From contig NC_064037.1 of the NCBI RefSeq assembly GCF_932526225.1, positions 4,183,203 through 4,247,202 on the forward strand: DNA of 64,000 nucleotides, written 5' to 3'. Made by a program: the position numbers and the translations under genes. Origin of the DNA: Nematostella vectensis. Its lineage: Eukaryota > Cnidaria > Anthozoa > Actiniaria > Edwardsiidae. The notes below the pieces were generated by a model. The model made no database searches. It saw nothing but the letters and a program-made list of their open reading frames with translations, and had not been told where the DNA came from. This document shows, one piece after another, positions 1 to 11,783 of the stretch (its first letter is position 1; the number at the start of each line of letters is the position of its first letter).

Positions 1-1216
1 GCTTGGGCTTGATGTATTTTGTGTGAAAGTACTGATACTTTTAAATTGATAAGGAAAAACACTGCTGTAACAATAAGACCTCTATTTCATGCGTGTTATG
101 GTCAAAGGTTGGAAACGTGACTGACACACAAGAATTTAGAATTCATTTAATTCAGACCGTTGGGGCTGTTTGACGTTCGTGCATGTAAATGATTTGTCTA
201 TGATTTGACAATACAGATCCTTTGGTTTAAATAGACGCTTTTATTTACAGTTGTAAAGATTTTAGATGAATCAATGCTGTAGAACAAAGCGTCTTATTTA
301 TTTATTTTTCACGTTATTGACAACGATTCGGCGTTTAAGAAAAATGCGGAGAAATAAAACACTGAAAATGCTATAGCCATTCTTAACTCATAAATCGTGT
401 CATTAACGTACCATATCAAACTCAATTAAGTTAGAATCAAGCAATATACCTCTTGTCTCCCTCACAAAACCCTGTCAAGCTCAAATGAAAAGGTTGAACG
501 TTGTTTATGCTTGGAATGAGTCGGGAACACATTTGAATGTCTCTCCTTCGTTTCCCAAAAGAAAGTCCCAAAAAGGATAGTGGATAGTGATTACATACAA
601 AGTCAAGTATTTAGCTACTTACCAGCTAGAAGAAATGCTATCATCAAAGAACAATTTTAGCAGTAGTACGAAGAAGAAAAGATCAAAGATCACAGTTTTA
701 TCATCATGGCGCCCGTGACCCCATGAATGTGCCAGGCGTTACATTTTTCAATAAAAGACTGGGAACTAATGTCATTCAAGGGCACACTAAAGGGAAAAAA
801 AATTGAAAGTACAAAAAAAAAAAAAAAAAAACCTTGGCATGGGATCAGTTGGATCGAACCCGGCCTGAAGAAAATAGGAAATGATTCATTCGGATTACCC
901 AATCGATATGGCAGCTAATTGCTTTTGCGGAAGGCCGTAAAGAACCGAAAGGCCTCAGCTGGAGGAAGAGGGGGGGATTTTGGCCCAGTTACAAGGGAGG
1001 GGAGGGGGAGCGGGTTATTATCATTTGATATGTTTGCCTTTCTGGCAGCCCAAAAGGTGGGGGTTTAAGCCCTCTAACCCCCCTAGCCTAGTCCTTCCTC
1101 CCCCCCCCCCCCCCCCCTAGCCGCTACTGTGCTGTGTCAGGGGCTCATAAGTAGGGGCAATCAACTTCCCCATTTTCTGGTACTATATAGATGTCACGGC
1201 GCTTCCTGGGATCAGG
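1..1216. other. Intergenic DNA upstream of SERINC
   Basis: I see no gene here. Open frames are short, lack coding-like composition and overlap low-complexity sequence. There is an A-run near 811-830 and a C-run near 1100-1117. On the minus strand near 860-870 there is a good tRNA-type B box (GGGTTCGATCC), but no matching A box at the right spacing. Confidence 0.6.
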
Positions 1217-1621
1217 TAGGGGCGTACGCAGCATATAGGCCTGCAACCACTGGACTGCAAAAAAAATTTGGCAATTTTATTTGCATAACAAGGGGAAAAT
1301 CTAATGTTTACTCATTCATTTTTATGTACGTAGTTTTATATATATGATGAGGATAAAAACTATAATTTTTTAATCATGGGTAGTCTACAGATGATTTCCA
1401 AACATATTGTTATGTCGTTCAGTGCCACGCGACGACTGAAGTCCTATTTCAGATCCAGGATGACAGAGGATCGTGTAATATTCTCAAAAGTCTGTCGCAT
1501 TGACGCCAATTTCAAACCCAAAAGCGGGAGCTATGAAATCTTCACGGGGATGCGGGAAGAGGGGCCACGCCCTTATTCAGCTTCTGAACTGCACCTTGTT
1601 AAAATCCTGTGTACGCCCCTG
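1217..1621. mobile_element. MITE with 15-bp inverted termini and 5-bp TSD
   Basis: The left end TAGGGGCGTACGCAG (1217-1231) and the right end (1607-1621) are imperfect inverted repeats. They are flanked on both sides by the direct repeat TCAGG (1212-1216 and 1622-1626), which looks like a 5-bp target-site duplication. The interior is about 375 bp and has no convincing protein, so this is a non-autonomous DNA transposon. Termini of the form CAGGGGCGTA are common in hAT-type MITEs. Most hAT elements make 8-bp duplications, but some subgroups make 5-bp ones, so the superfamily is inference. Confidence 0.7.
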
Positions 1622-2136
1622 TCAGGCTATTTTTAGACGCGCGGATTAGCCAATCAGTTTCGACCTTTGTGTTGACGTTTTGGCTGAGCTCAAATGCACG
1701 CGCAGTCTCAGACAAAAAGCTTCGGTACTATCGTTGCTCTCTTCTTTAACATGAATCCAACCCTACCTATGACTTTGAATTCTGGCTTGCAATTCTTTTG
1801 TTAAACAAACAAAACCGGCGGATGGTGGATAAAAACATATTCTTCCTATCCTAACTGCAATTTGCGCGTGCAGCCTCACGTCATTCGCGCGCGCGACCAA
1901 CGCCAATGCCAGTCATGTGCTGATGTGAGCTAGTGTGAGCAAGCTATTTTTAGCACACTTGCGTCACATCTAATACCGCTGGCCATGCAAACACCAATCG
2001 ATACGTCTTCCGAAATTTTATCCCGGAGCGGAAACTTCTAACACTTCTCTTGACGATTCCGACGTTTGTTTCATGCGCAAACAACCCTGTTATTGACCAC
2101 AGTCGTTGTAAGCTTCGAGGAATACGCTTTTGAGCC

Positions 2137-5100
2137 ATGGGAGCGGTGCTGGGGGCCTGTACCGCGGCCTCGTGTGCTGCAAATCTGGCTTGTTGTTGTG
2201 GCTCGGCTGCTTGTAGCTTATGCTGCAATTTCTGTCCAACGTGCAAGAATTCTACGTCGACTCGAATCGTGTATTCGATCTTCCTTTTGTTCGGCTTGGT
2301 GGTCTCCTGTATAGTTCTAGCGCCAGGACTAAGGCACAAACTCAACCAAATCCCATATCTTTGCGAGGTAAACTCTATAACAAACCCAACACACTTCACT
2401 TTTCTGGTTCTTTTTCCCCGTACGGTAGCAATGGTTTCTTCTTATTATATTTCACGATCCGTGATGTCTCCGACATCTACTACTTTTTATTTAGCCTTAG
2501 GTGGATAGAAATTCAAAATTAAAAAAAAAAACATTTTTTCTTTCAAATTGTAGAGAAAGTAGCCGAAGCCATGCGCTAAAATTAATAAAGTAAGTTATAG
2601 GCTAGGTCAATTTAACTTTATTACTTAATTCATATTTATAAATATTTTTTTTGATTGGTTATTTTGACTGTTTTGCCATAACATTTAGAAAAGGCAAATG
2701 GCTATTGTTTAGATTTTTTATTTTTCCCTGTAAAATTCATTTAATGTGAAATATTTTTTCCTAGAAAAAAAAAAGTTAAAAACAAAAAGTAATGCCAGGA
2801 TGCGGAAACTATAAACTTCCTGCTCGATCTGTCGCTTTGATCATTACCACCAAAATATTGTTATTAAAGCTGCTCCATTTTGCATAAAAGCTAAAAGTGA
2901 AGTTTGGACAGTGACCATGGGAAGGAGATAAGAGTTTTATTCTACAAGCAAAAAATATCATGCTTTATTATACAAATTTTTTAATCAATCTTTTTGTATT
3001 TCAAGTTCTTCATGTCCTTGTATAAAATATTACAGCAGTACATTTTACTGGAATATTACACTGGAATTATAATACACCAAAAACTGGAATTCAATTCTGC
3101 CAACAGAGTCGAATTCCAGTTTTTGGTGTATTGTATTCATTGTTCTGGTACGAGATCATGACAGTTTGGGCTTTTTTATTCTACACTGTGATTATAACAT
3201 ATACTTCCTTAAATAGGCGCCGCTATTGTACAAAACTAAAATATTTGAAAGAAAACAAAATCAAAAGTATTTGATGCTATATGACATTCATGTTATTGTG
3301 TATTTATAAATTATTAGGCCACTCCACTCCTTGTAGTCATGCAGCAAGCACTGTTTGGTGCAAGCTTTAAATGTGCATGCTGCATTCTGGTAGTTGATTT
3401 ACCTATTGTAATGCACACGCAAGCTTACAGCTGGAATAATCTAATGAGGCTACATTTACATATAGGGCTCTTCCATCTGGAACTGCATGTGTTCTTATCA
3501 AAGTCAATTTTATTATTATTTTATTATTTATGTTTATAAGGATTTCTTTGGACCATCCTAGGGGCTGAAATAGTAATAAGTTGTCATCATATATATTTGC
3601 ATGTTTAATGGCTAGCCTTAACAAGCGCACAACTCCCCCTTCCCACCCACAGACTCAATACCAAAACCAGCCTCCTGGACTGCTCTCCCAAGTGTGCTAA
3701 ATTGTTTGCTGTTTCAATTGCAGCATGCCAGTGAAACATGTGACAGCATTGTTGGCTACCTGGCCGTGTACCGTGTCTGTTTTGGCCTTGCCGCCTTCTT
3801 CCTGCTCTTCTGTTTACTCATGTATGGTGTGACAAGCAGTAGGGATGTCAGGTCCAAGATCCAAAACGGCTTCTGGGGAATAAAAATTCTGCTCTTTCTT
3901 GGTGCCATTGTGGCAGCATTTTTTATTCCACAAGGAAAATTCTCAGAAGGTAAATTTTATAAACCACCTTTTTGTTTGGTTCTTGCTTCTTCTGTTTTTT
4001 ATATAGAAGCATAGATAACCTTATGTATGGCCAGGTTTAAGTCCTGGCTTTGAACTTGGGGTATTCTCTGAGCTCATCAGTTTTCTATAATATCAGTGGG
4101 TTTTTTTATAATAAAAGATTGCCAAAATTCAACACATCCTGTAGGATCAGCTAACATTTATTTAGAACAAAACATTTTGGAATGCATTGTGTAATGCTGG
4201 GATTGGAGGGAGGAGATACTTCCCCCTGGCCATGACCCCCAGTAAATTAAGATTCACCCCCCATCCGTAATCTCTTTTTATTTTGCAGTGTGGATGTACT
4301 TTGGTTTGATAGGCAGCTTTCTCTTCATCCTGATTCAGCTTGTTCTCCTAGTTGACTTTGCCCACACATGGAATAGTTCCTGGGTGGGCCGAATGGAGGA
4401 GTCTGGTTCTAAAGTCTGGGCTGTCCTTCTCCTGTGCGCCACCTTCCTGATGTATGGCTTTTGTGTTGCGGGAATTGTCTGTTTGTACGTGTACTTCACC
4501 TACTCCCAGGAGTCTTCTTGTCATACCAACAAGTTTTTCATCAGCTTCAACCTCATATTATGTATCATTGCATCTGTGCTGGCCATACATCCTAAGGTGC
4601 AAGAACGCCTGCCAACATCAGGTACTCAACATTCCCTTTCTACCTTGTGTGTGATGTGAAGTAGTTTGATGGGGTATGTATTCAGGGACCAGGTAGAGGT
4701 CGGAGCTGGTAGTGCTATAGCCCTACCACTTTTTGGCTTGGGTTGATTTTTTTCAGGGCTACAGATTTTTTAGGGCTCTAGATATATATTTGCTTGTCTT
4801 GGACAAATGTTTAGCCCTACCACTTTATAATGGTCTCCACGTTCCCTGGTATTTGTTTTTTATTGGGGTTGAGTGACCATCAATTCACCTGTGTGAAATG
4901 CTGTTGTGAGCTAGCTGAACTGTCTGTGTTGGCATACAACAGGCGTGCGACAATAAAGCTGGCATGTTTTTTTTATCACATTGCTCTTTGTTTAGGCTTG
5001 ATCTTGTAAGTCCTAGTTATACATGTATTTTACATGTATTTTGAGTTTACAACACTTCCCCCAAATCAAAACCATGCCTATGCATAAACATTGGGAAATT

Positions 5101-7946
5101 GAAACTATTCTGATTGATTCCAAACAAATAGTAACTGTCACCCTCTGTGCAGGTCTTCTGCAGGCTTCTGTGATCTCCTTGTATACTGTGTACCTGACGT
5201 GGTCAGCCTTGTCATTCCAGCCCGGTAAGGCACAAGTTATCGTAGGTATATGCAGAGGAAAGTACCAACCAAATGTGTTGAATTTGGAAGATGCTAATCC
5301 TAACCCTAGCTTCATTCCACTCCATCATTTTATTATCATTTTTTTCAAAAATGACTAACAAGAACCCACAAATAAAACACCATTGTTTTTTTAATTTATA
5401 GACAAAAACTGCAATGGTTTCTATGAAACTCACATCACCTTGGCTGGAATGGACAGCCAGGCAATCATCGGTGTCATCCTCATGTTTGTGATGGTTGTGT
5501 ATGCCAGCGTCCGCACTGCGAGCAGTTCCCAAGTTGGCAAACTGGGAATGTCATCGCCAAAGCATTCCTCAGCTCTTGATAAAGAAACAACTGTGTTATC
5601 AGAGGGAGATGAGACCAGGAGTGACGTGGGGCTGGTTGAAGAGGGTGGTGGAGGTCGTAGGGTGTATGATGACGAAGATGGGGGTGTGGCTTACAGTTAC
5701 TCCTTCTATCACTTTATGCTAATGCTTGCATCACTCTACATCATGATGACTCTCACCAACTGGTACAAGTAAGTGATGACTCTCGCCAACTGGTACAAGT
5801 AAGTGATGACTCTCACCAACTGGTACAAGTAAGTGATGACTCTCACCAACTGGTACAAGTAAGTGATGACTCTCACCAACTGGTACAAGTAAGTGATGAC
5901 TCTCACCAACTGGTACAAGTAAGTGATGACTCTCACCAACTGGTACAAGTAAGTGATGACTCTCACCAACTGGTACAAGTAAGTGGTGACTCTCACCAAC
6001 TGGTACAAGTAAGTGATGACTCTCACCAACTGGTACAAGTAAGTGATGACTCTCACCAACTGGTACAAGTAAGTGATGACTCTCACCAACTGGTACAAGT
6101 AAGTGATGACTCTCACCAACTGGTACAAGTGATGACTCTCACCAACTGGTACAAGTAAGTGATGACTCTCACCAACTGGTACAAGTAAGTGGTGACTCTC
6201 ACCAACTGGTACAAGTAAGTGATGACTCTCACCAACTGGTACAAGTAAGTGATGACTCTCACCAACTGGTACAAGTGATGACTCTCACCAACTGGTACAA
6301 GTAAGTGATGACTCTCACCAACTGGAACAAGTAAGTGATGACTCTCACCAACTGGAACAAGTAAGTGATGACTCTCACCAACTGGTACAAGTAAGTGATG
6401 ACTCTCACCAACTGGTACAAGTAAGTGATGACTCTCACCAACTGGTACAAGTAAGTGATGACTCTCACCAACTGGTACAAGTAAGTGATGACTCTCACCA
6501 ACTGGAACAAGTAAGTGATGACTCTCACCAACTGGTACAAGTAAGTGATGACTCTCACCAACTGGAACAAGTAAGTGATGACTCTCACCAACTGGAACAA
6601 GTAAGTGATGACTCTCACCAACTGGTACAAGTAAGTGATGACTCTCACCAACTGGAACAAGTAAGTGATGACTCTCACCAACTGGTACAAGTAAGTGATG
6701 ACTCTCACCAACTGGTACAAGTAAGTGATGACTCTCACCAACTGGTACAAGTAAGTGATGACTCTCACCAACTGGTACAAGTAAGTGATGACTCTCACCA
6801 ACTGGTACAAGTAAGTGATGACTCTCACCAACTGGTACAAGTAAGTGATGACTCTCACCAACTGGTACAAGTAAGTGATGACTCTCACCAACTGGTACAA
6901 GTAAGTGATGACTCTCACCAACTGGAACAAGTAAGTGATGACTCTCACCAACTGGTACAAGTAAGTGATGACTCTCACCAACTGGAACAAGTAAGTGATG
7001 ACTCTCACCAACTGGAACAAGTAAGTGATGACTCTCACCAACTGGTACAAGTAAGTGATGACTCTCACCAACTGGAACAAGTAAGTGATGACTCTCACCA
7101 ACTGGTACAAGTAAGTGATGACTCTCACCAACTGGTACAAGTAAGTGATGACTCTCACCAACTGGTACAAGTAAGTGATGACTCTCACCAACTGGTACAA
7201 GTAAGTGATGACTCTCACCAACTGGTACAAGTAAGTGATGACTCTCACCAACTGGTACAAGTAAGTGGTGACTCTCACCAACTGGTACAAGTAAGTGGTG
7301 ACTCTCACCAACTGGTACAAGTAAGTGGTGACTCTCACCAACTGGTACAAGTAAGTGGTGACTCTCACCAACTGGTTCAAAAGCAGTAAGGCAGTTTGCA
7401 TCTGTCTTTGGACATAATGGTATTTGGGGCGGTGTATGAGGAGGGGCAAGGGAGGGGCCTGCCTACCACCTTATAAAGTGGACGGCAGCGTCTCCCACTT
7501 TTCTTAGCAGAAAATGTGAAGTTTGTTTAGATGAAAGTTTACATGCCTAGATATGAATCAAATGTTACATTGATCAGTTGCTTGATAAAAGACTTCATTA
7601 TACCATTTTTCATTTTTTAAACTGTTCATTTTTAGCAGTACTCTACAGTATGTCAAACCCAGGTACCTTATATATTTAGGGTACTTATAAACAAGCTTCT
7701 GTTTGTATAAAATCCCATAGAACACTTGCGGCCATTATTTAACCATTACTTACCCTATATTTCTTATCTTGTTAAATTGTTGAAGTTTTTTTTTCTTTCT
7801 CCAGGCCAGTTGGCTCTGATTTTTCTAAACTGCAGTACAGCGAGACAGCGGTTTGGGTCAAGATAGCCTCGAGTTGGTTGTGCCAGTTAATCTATATCTG
7901 GACTTTATTGGCCCCTGCATTGTTCCCTGACCGAGATTTCTCCTAA
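2137..7946 (+). CDS. SERINC: Serine incorporator (SERINC/TMS1/TDE1 family), 6 coding exons, 456 aa
   Basis: Exons are 2137-2367, 3724-3949, 4289-4621, 5153-5224, 5402-5768 and 7805-7946. All have GT-AG borders and the phases agree, giving 457 codons including TAA, the usual family length. SERINCs are multi-pass membrane proteins of about 10-11 spans. They were first described as incorporating serine into membrane lipids and are now known as lipid scramblases; vertebrate SERINC3/5 restrict retroviral infectivity. Family signatures are visible: the Cys-rich start MGAVLGACTAASCAAN, CDSIVGYLAVYRVCFG (exon 2), LYTVYLTWSALS (exon 4), and the end WTLLAPALFPDRDFS, close to the vertebrate C-terminus that also ends RDFS. 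A cytoplasmic acidic Gly-rich loop (about residues 330-370, EEGGGGRR) lies before a membrane span ending MMTLTNWYK. Intron 5 is unusual: it begins with a long array copying its own splice donor. The specific vertebrate orthologue cannot be assigned. Confidence 0.95.
3071..3132. repeat. Perfect 22-bp inverted repeat in SERINC intron 1
   Basis: Arms 3071-3092 and 3111-3132 are perfect reverse complements, separated by an 18-nt loop, and would fold into a clean hairpin in RNA or DNA. The arm length and loop size resemble a small-RNA precursor or the remains of a palindromic MITE. No flanking target duplication is clear. Confidence 0.75.
5744..7373 (+). repeat. 30-bp minisatellite (~54 copies) carrying the SERINC exon 5 splice donor
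   Basis: The unit consists of the last 24 nt of exon 5 (coding ...MTLTNWYK) plus GTAAGT, the intron 5 donor. Copies are nearly identical. Two units (near 6121 and 6271) lack 4 nt, and scattered units read TGGAACAA or GTGGTG. The array starts within the authentic exon end and fills the first 1.6 kb of the intron. In the SERINC reading frame the first junction reads AAG TAA, so read-through stops immediately. Open frames on the minus strand (5736-6128, 6259-7449) are artefacts of the 30-bp period. Confidence 0.97.
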
Positions 7947-8060
7947 ATAAGCAGAAAGGCGAGGATCAAGGGGTCTTTTGTTGCAAACAGAAGGAGAATA
8001 TTTACATGAGTTTTTCAACAATGCCGGATGCAACATGTAGCATGGTGTTTCAAATTAAAT

Positions 8061-8395
8061 CAGGTCCGTACCCATGGGGGGGGGAAGCTGAGTGCAGGAG
8101 GTGCACCCCCCCACTACAGCCGAAGGTCTGCTTTCGGTTCTCAATAGACGTGCTATATGTAGACAAAACTATAAAGCATAAGCTAGATCACTCTGATATG
8201 TAGTCAAATCCAACAATTAACGTCCCATGGAGATATTGCAAGGACATAAAAAAAATCCTTTTTTTGTTTTTTTCGGGGGTGGTCAGATTTTTATCGGAGA
8301 ACTCACTCCGCCGCCACCCCCCCACCCCCTGGAAAAATTAGGTCCACTATTTCGGATTTTGCACCCCCCCAAGAAAAATACTGGGTACGGGCCTG
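8061..8395. mobile_element. 335-bp MITE with GTAC-containing termini and TAAAT TSD
   Basis: Left terminus CAGGTCCGTACCCA (8061-8074) and right terminus TGGGTACGGGCCTG (8382-8395) are inverted repeats with one mismatch. G-runs and C-runs follow just inside. Direct repeats TAAAT at 8056-8060 and 8396-8400 look like a 5-bp target-site duplication. There is no coding capacity. It lies about 115 bp after the SERINC stop codon, within the 3' UTR if the AATAAA at 8648 is used. Confidence 0.75.
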
Positions 8396-8647
8396 TAAAT
8401 GCTTAGAAAGTAGCCAAGGAAAAGAAATAAGAAATGACATAATCACTGATTCACAAGTCAAAGTGCAACTGCAAAAATTAGGTAAAACAGTTACAGTTAC
8501 AGTTTGCGAGACAGACATGAATTTCTAGGCTTCTAAGTTTCGTCATACTCTGAAGCTCATTGGATTATTTTTTGTAGTGTTGATGGCTAGTAAAATTCAT
8601 GTTCTAGAGATTTTGGATGGGAAGTTTTCCATTTACTACACATGTAA

Positions 8648-8653
8648 AATAAA
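8648..8653 (+). promoter_or_regulatory. Candidate SERINC polyadenylation signal AATAAA
   Basis: This is the first clear AATAAA on the plus strand after the SERINC stop, about 700 nt downstream. Use is unproven; variant signals nearer the stop are possible. Confidence 0.35.
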
Positions 8654-8930
8654 ATCAGTGTTTGTTATTACCCTGTGATTTATCATGTTAATATGTAGAT
8701 AAACCAGTCAAGTGGCCCAAACTGCCGTCTACATGAGCAAATTTTCATTGACAAATTTTTATTTAGCTTGTATAGTAGATGCCATCAAAATAATTAAAAC
8801 TATTTGAAATATTATATATGAATTGAGTATTTTTACAACCAGATATGATTTACAATGCTTATTGTGATTTACTTAAAAAAAAAAAAAAAAGCAAATCAGT
8901 TACAAGAATCTCATCTTTTGTGTCTCTTTC

Positions 8931-9182
8931 CAATAATGATCTCAGCTTTCCAAGAATGATCTCGGGTTTTCAAGAATAATCCCATGTTTCTGGGAATGAT
9001 CCAAGGTGTCCAATAATGATCTTAGGTGTCCAATGATGATCTCAGGTATCCAATGATGATCTTAGGTATGCAAGAATGACCTCAGAGGTTTACAATAATA
9101 ATCTCACAGTGGTCCAAGAATGATATCAGGTGTCCAAGAATGAACTTAGGTTTCCAAGAATAATCACAGGTTTTCAACAATG
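8931..9182. repeat. Degenerate ~20-24-bp tandem repeat
   Basis: About ten diverged copies of a unit like CCAAGAATGATCTCAGGT run up to the start of the LINE remnant. Divergence is much greater than in the intronic arrays, so this array is older or is not being homogenised. An A-run (8875-8890) precedes it. Confidence 0.75.
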
Positions 9183-9189
9183 TTTTTAG

Positions 9190-9794
9190 AAAACCAAATA
9201 TAATTTTAAAGACCTTGGCATTTGAACTCTCCCCCGTAGTTTCAGACTTATACAATTCAACCAATTCATCTCTACGGAAAGGTTACCTCCTACCTATACT
9301 CAAGCGGGCGACGGTATGCCCTCTCCCTAAGCAGAAGCCCCGAAAAACAATAGACAGTGACATCCGTCCGATTTCCCTGACCTGCCAAGTAGCTAAACTG
9401 ATGGAAGGGTTTACACTGTCTAGGACTCTCCTTAACATCTTGGACCGCATGGACAGAAACCAATTTGCCGTTGCAAAGAAATCTACCGAGCAAGCTATCG
9501 TCTTTGTTCAAACTTCTAGGCGTGTAAGTGTCAGATGACTTATGGGGTGCGCACGTGGACTAGGCCAACCGTAGATTATACGCATTGAGGCGGCCTAAGC
9601 GTTGTGGCGTATCACCGATATGGTGTTGGTTTATTGCTCCCTTATACGATCTGTAACGCATCGGTGGTATGTGTACGCATCGGTGGTATTTGCTAACATG
9701 CCACAATACCTTGCGAACTATCTTGAGGCTACTCAAAAACGAGCATTGAGAGTTATTTATCCGAACAATTTCTATGTAGCTGCCTTGAAATAAA
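9190..9794 (+). pseudogene. Remnant of a non-LTR retrotransposon reverse transcriptase
   Basis: The frame over 9215-9537 reads CPLPKQKPRKTIDSDIRPIS and then LTCQVAKLMEGF..., the fingers/palm entry region of LINE reverse transcriptases (motif RPISL). It continues with QFAVAKKSTEQAIVF and then breaks. A second piece at about 9625-9790 reads ANMPQYLANYLEATQKRALR followed by VIYP, typical of the segment after the RT domain. The catalytic FADD region expected between the two is missing, and the second piece contains a small local duplication. This is an internally deleted, dead copy; a CR1/L2-like clade is a guess. Confidence 0.8.
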
Positions 9795-10049
9795 ATAATG
9801 TTTTTTTGAGCCCAAGGGAGGGGTGGGGTGTGGTGGGTGCCAGTGCACCTCCCCTAGATCCGCCACAGCCCATTACGACCTGCAGAGATCGGCAGGTGAC
9901 ATTCCGTCGCTAATCAACGAACACAGACCGTTTCGGAAATTTTGTTTCCTGTAAATATGCATGTGAATTATAGCGGAGCTCCCACGAGACGAAGCGCCGC
10001 GAGATGGTAAACAATCGACTCGAGTTTTGGTGACGCGATGTCCGTCCGT

Positions 10050-10960
10050 CCCCAAAAAGCATGGTATGACAACCAAACGGCAGGTGTCATGTATGTGTCA
10101 AGGGAGGTTTAAAACTATGGTCACGTGGTTTGTGACGTCATCGATGACGTCACTAGAGCAAAAATATGTTGACGTCATCAAAATAAAAAAAATATATATT
10201 TTACGAAGGAAACATCGTATGGCAACCAAACTCGGTATGTGTCAATTGTAACGTCATCAACGTAGAAAACATTCATATCTCGTGAAAGAAACATTGTATA
10301 ACAACCAAACTTGATGGGTGTCATGTATGTGTCAAGGGCGGTGCAAAGATATTGTCACGTGAAGCGTGACGTCATCGATGACGTCACTAAAAGTAAAACT
10401 ACCCTGACGTCGAAACATCGTATGACAGCTAAACTTGTTATGTGTGTGTGTTATGTGGGGGGAAGGGGGTTTAACGAATTGGGCGCGTGATTTGTGAAAT
10501 CGTCAAAAACAGAAATATAATAATAATTTTTAAATTTTCTTAAATTATTAAGCGAGAATGAAGCAAAGCTTTGGTCGTTTGGAGCTCCGCTTTTAGGCAA
10601 TAGCTAAATCTGTCGCACGGCTTCATGCTGACCGTACCTGTAATTCAGGTCCTCGACAAATGACACGATTAAACATATTATTATCATATTATTTGAGAAG
10701 TACTCCGATACCATTTTCCTGCACCCCCTTTTCCCTATAATGTCGATCACAAGGCAATACATGTTATAAAATGATGTTTATTTAACAAAATACATGCAAT
10801 GCTTAGGTTTATCACTACAATAAAACCAATACATTCCAAAATTATGGGTGTTGAGGCCAGATTTGAAATATCCTGCCACATTTGTAATAAGGTAGACCAC
10901 ATTTGTAATAAACTATCCATATCTCATGAAAGAAACATCGCAAAACAACAAAACTTGGTC
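10050..10960. repeat. Imperfect long tandem repeat rich in TGACGTCA motifs
   Basis: A block of roughly 240 bp recurs about three times, each time with GAAACATCGTATGACAACCA-like sequence, then GTCATGTATGTGTCAAGG, a CACGTG and a pair of TGACGTCA motifs. The pair makes a 20-bp perfect palindrome at 10133-10152 and again at 10367-10386. Shorter relatives follow at 10220-10290 and 10915-10950. I recognise no gene in it. Confidence 0.65.
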
Positions 10961-11783
10961 CACTAAACAGACGATGTGCTAACCGCAATGTGTTTCTGTG
11001 TCACCTTATAACAAAAAGTGGCCTCAATAAGGGGTATTTGCTCAAAGTGATACTAATGCCTTTCTGTGTTTCTATGTACAAAAAATGCTGTATACAATAT
11101 TGGGCGGGGTCCCAAGGACCTGCCTTGGCCGTCGATATTCAGGATATTGCCTGCCTATCCTATGTTCTCTGATACGCGAATGATTGGTTATCCAAAGTGA
11201 CATAGTTACAGCGTCGAGTGTGCAAACTTTGTAAAAGCCAATGAATGTTCTTCAATGTTGTCCAAAAATCTATCCTATAATATCAATACTCAAGTGTTTA
11301 TCTACAAAATAGGGAGAAAAAGAAATTGATTTAAACTCATGACAATTTTTAAATCCTTTTCTCTGCCTTACCACCCGTGTCAGTTACTATGGTTACTGAA
11401 GTACTGCCATGGCATCGTATTCAAGGGGAGGAATAGGCAACTTGCACTAACAGATCACGTGACTTTTGTGGCAAATTCAAGCCAAGATAAACACAGAAAT
11501 GAATGCGTACATCACGCCAAAAAAAAAAAACAAAAAAATCATATATTCAAATGAACATAAGACATTTTTGACAAGAAACTTCCTTGCTGATGTTGTTATT
11601 TTGCCATAAAAGACTGAGCTCGCGCAAGTTTGTCACCAAGTCGAATGATCTGTTAGCGTAAGTCGCCTATTCCTTTTCTTAAGTAAGATGCCTCCAGTAA
11701 CCACTTGGTCGCCTATTTGGTCGCCTATTTGGTCTGTCAAGAGTCCAGAGACGGTGCCACCCCTTGCCACTCCCACAGTACCA
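10961..11783. other. Gene-poor spacer
   Basis: Short plus-strand frames (10990-11172, 11339-11554) show no family resemblance and no splice context. Nothing else was seen except an A-rich run at 11520-11537. Confidence 0.5.

Noticed and set aside
840-910. tRNA or SINE with B box GGGTTCGATCC (minus)
   Set aside because: No A box at proper spacing and no cloverleaf; only half of the evidence is present.
5744-7373. CRISPR array interpretation of the regular 30-bp repeats
   Set aside because: No spacers: the units are contiguous, and the context is a eukaryotic intron.
5736-7449. Long minus-strand frames (130 and 396 codons) repeating QLVRVITYLY
   Set aside because: They come from the 30-bp (10-codon) period of the SERINC intron array; period divisible by three with no stop is expected to give such frames.
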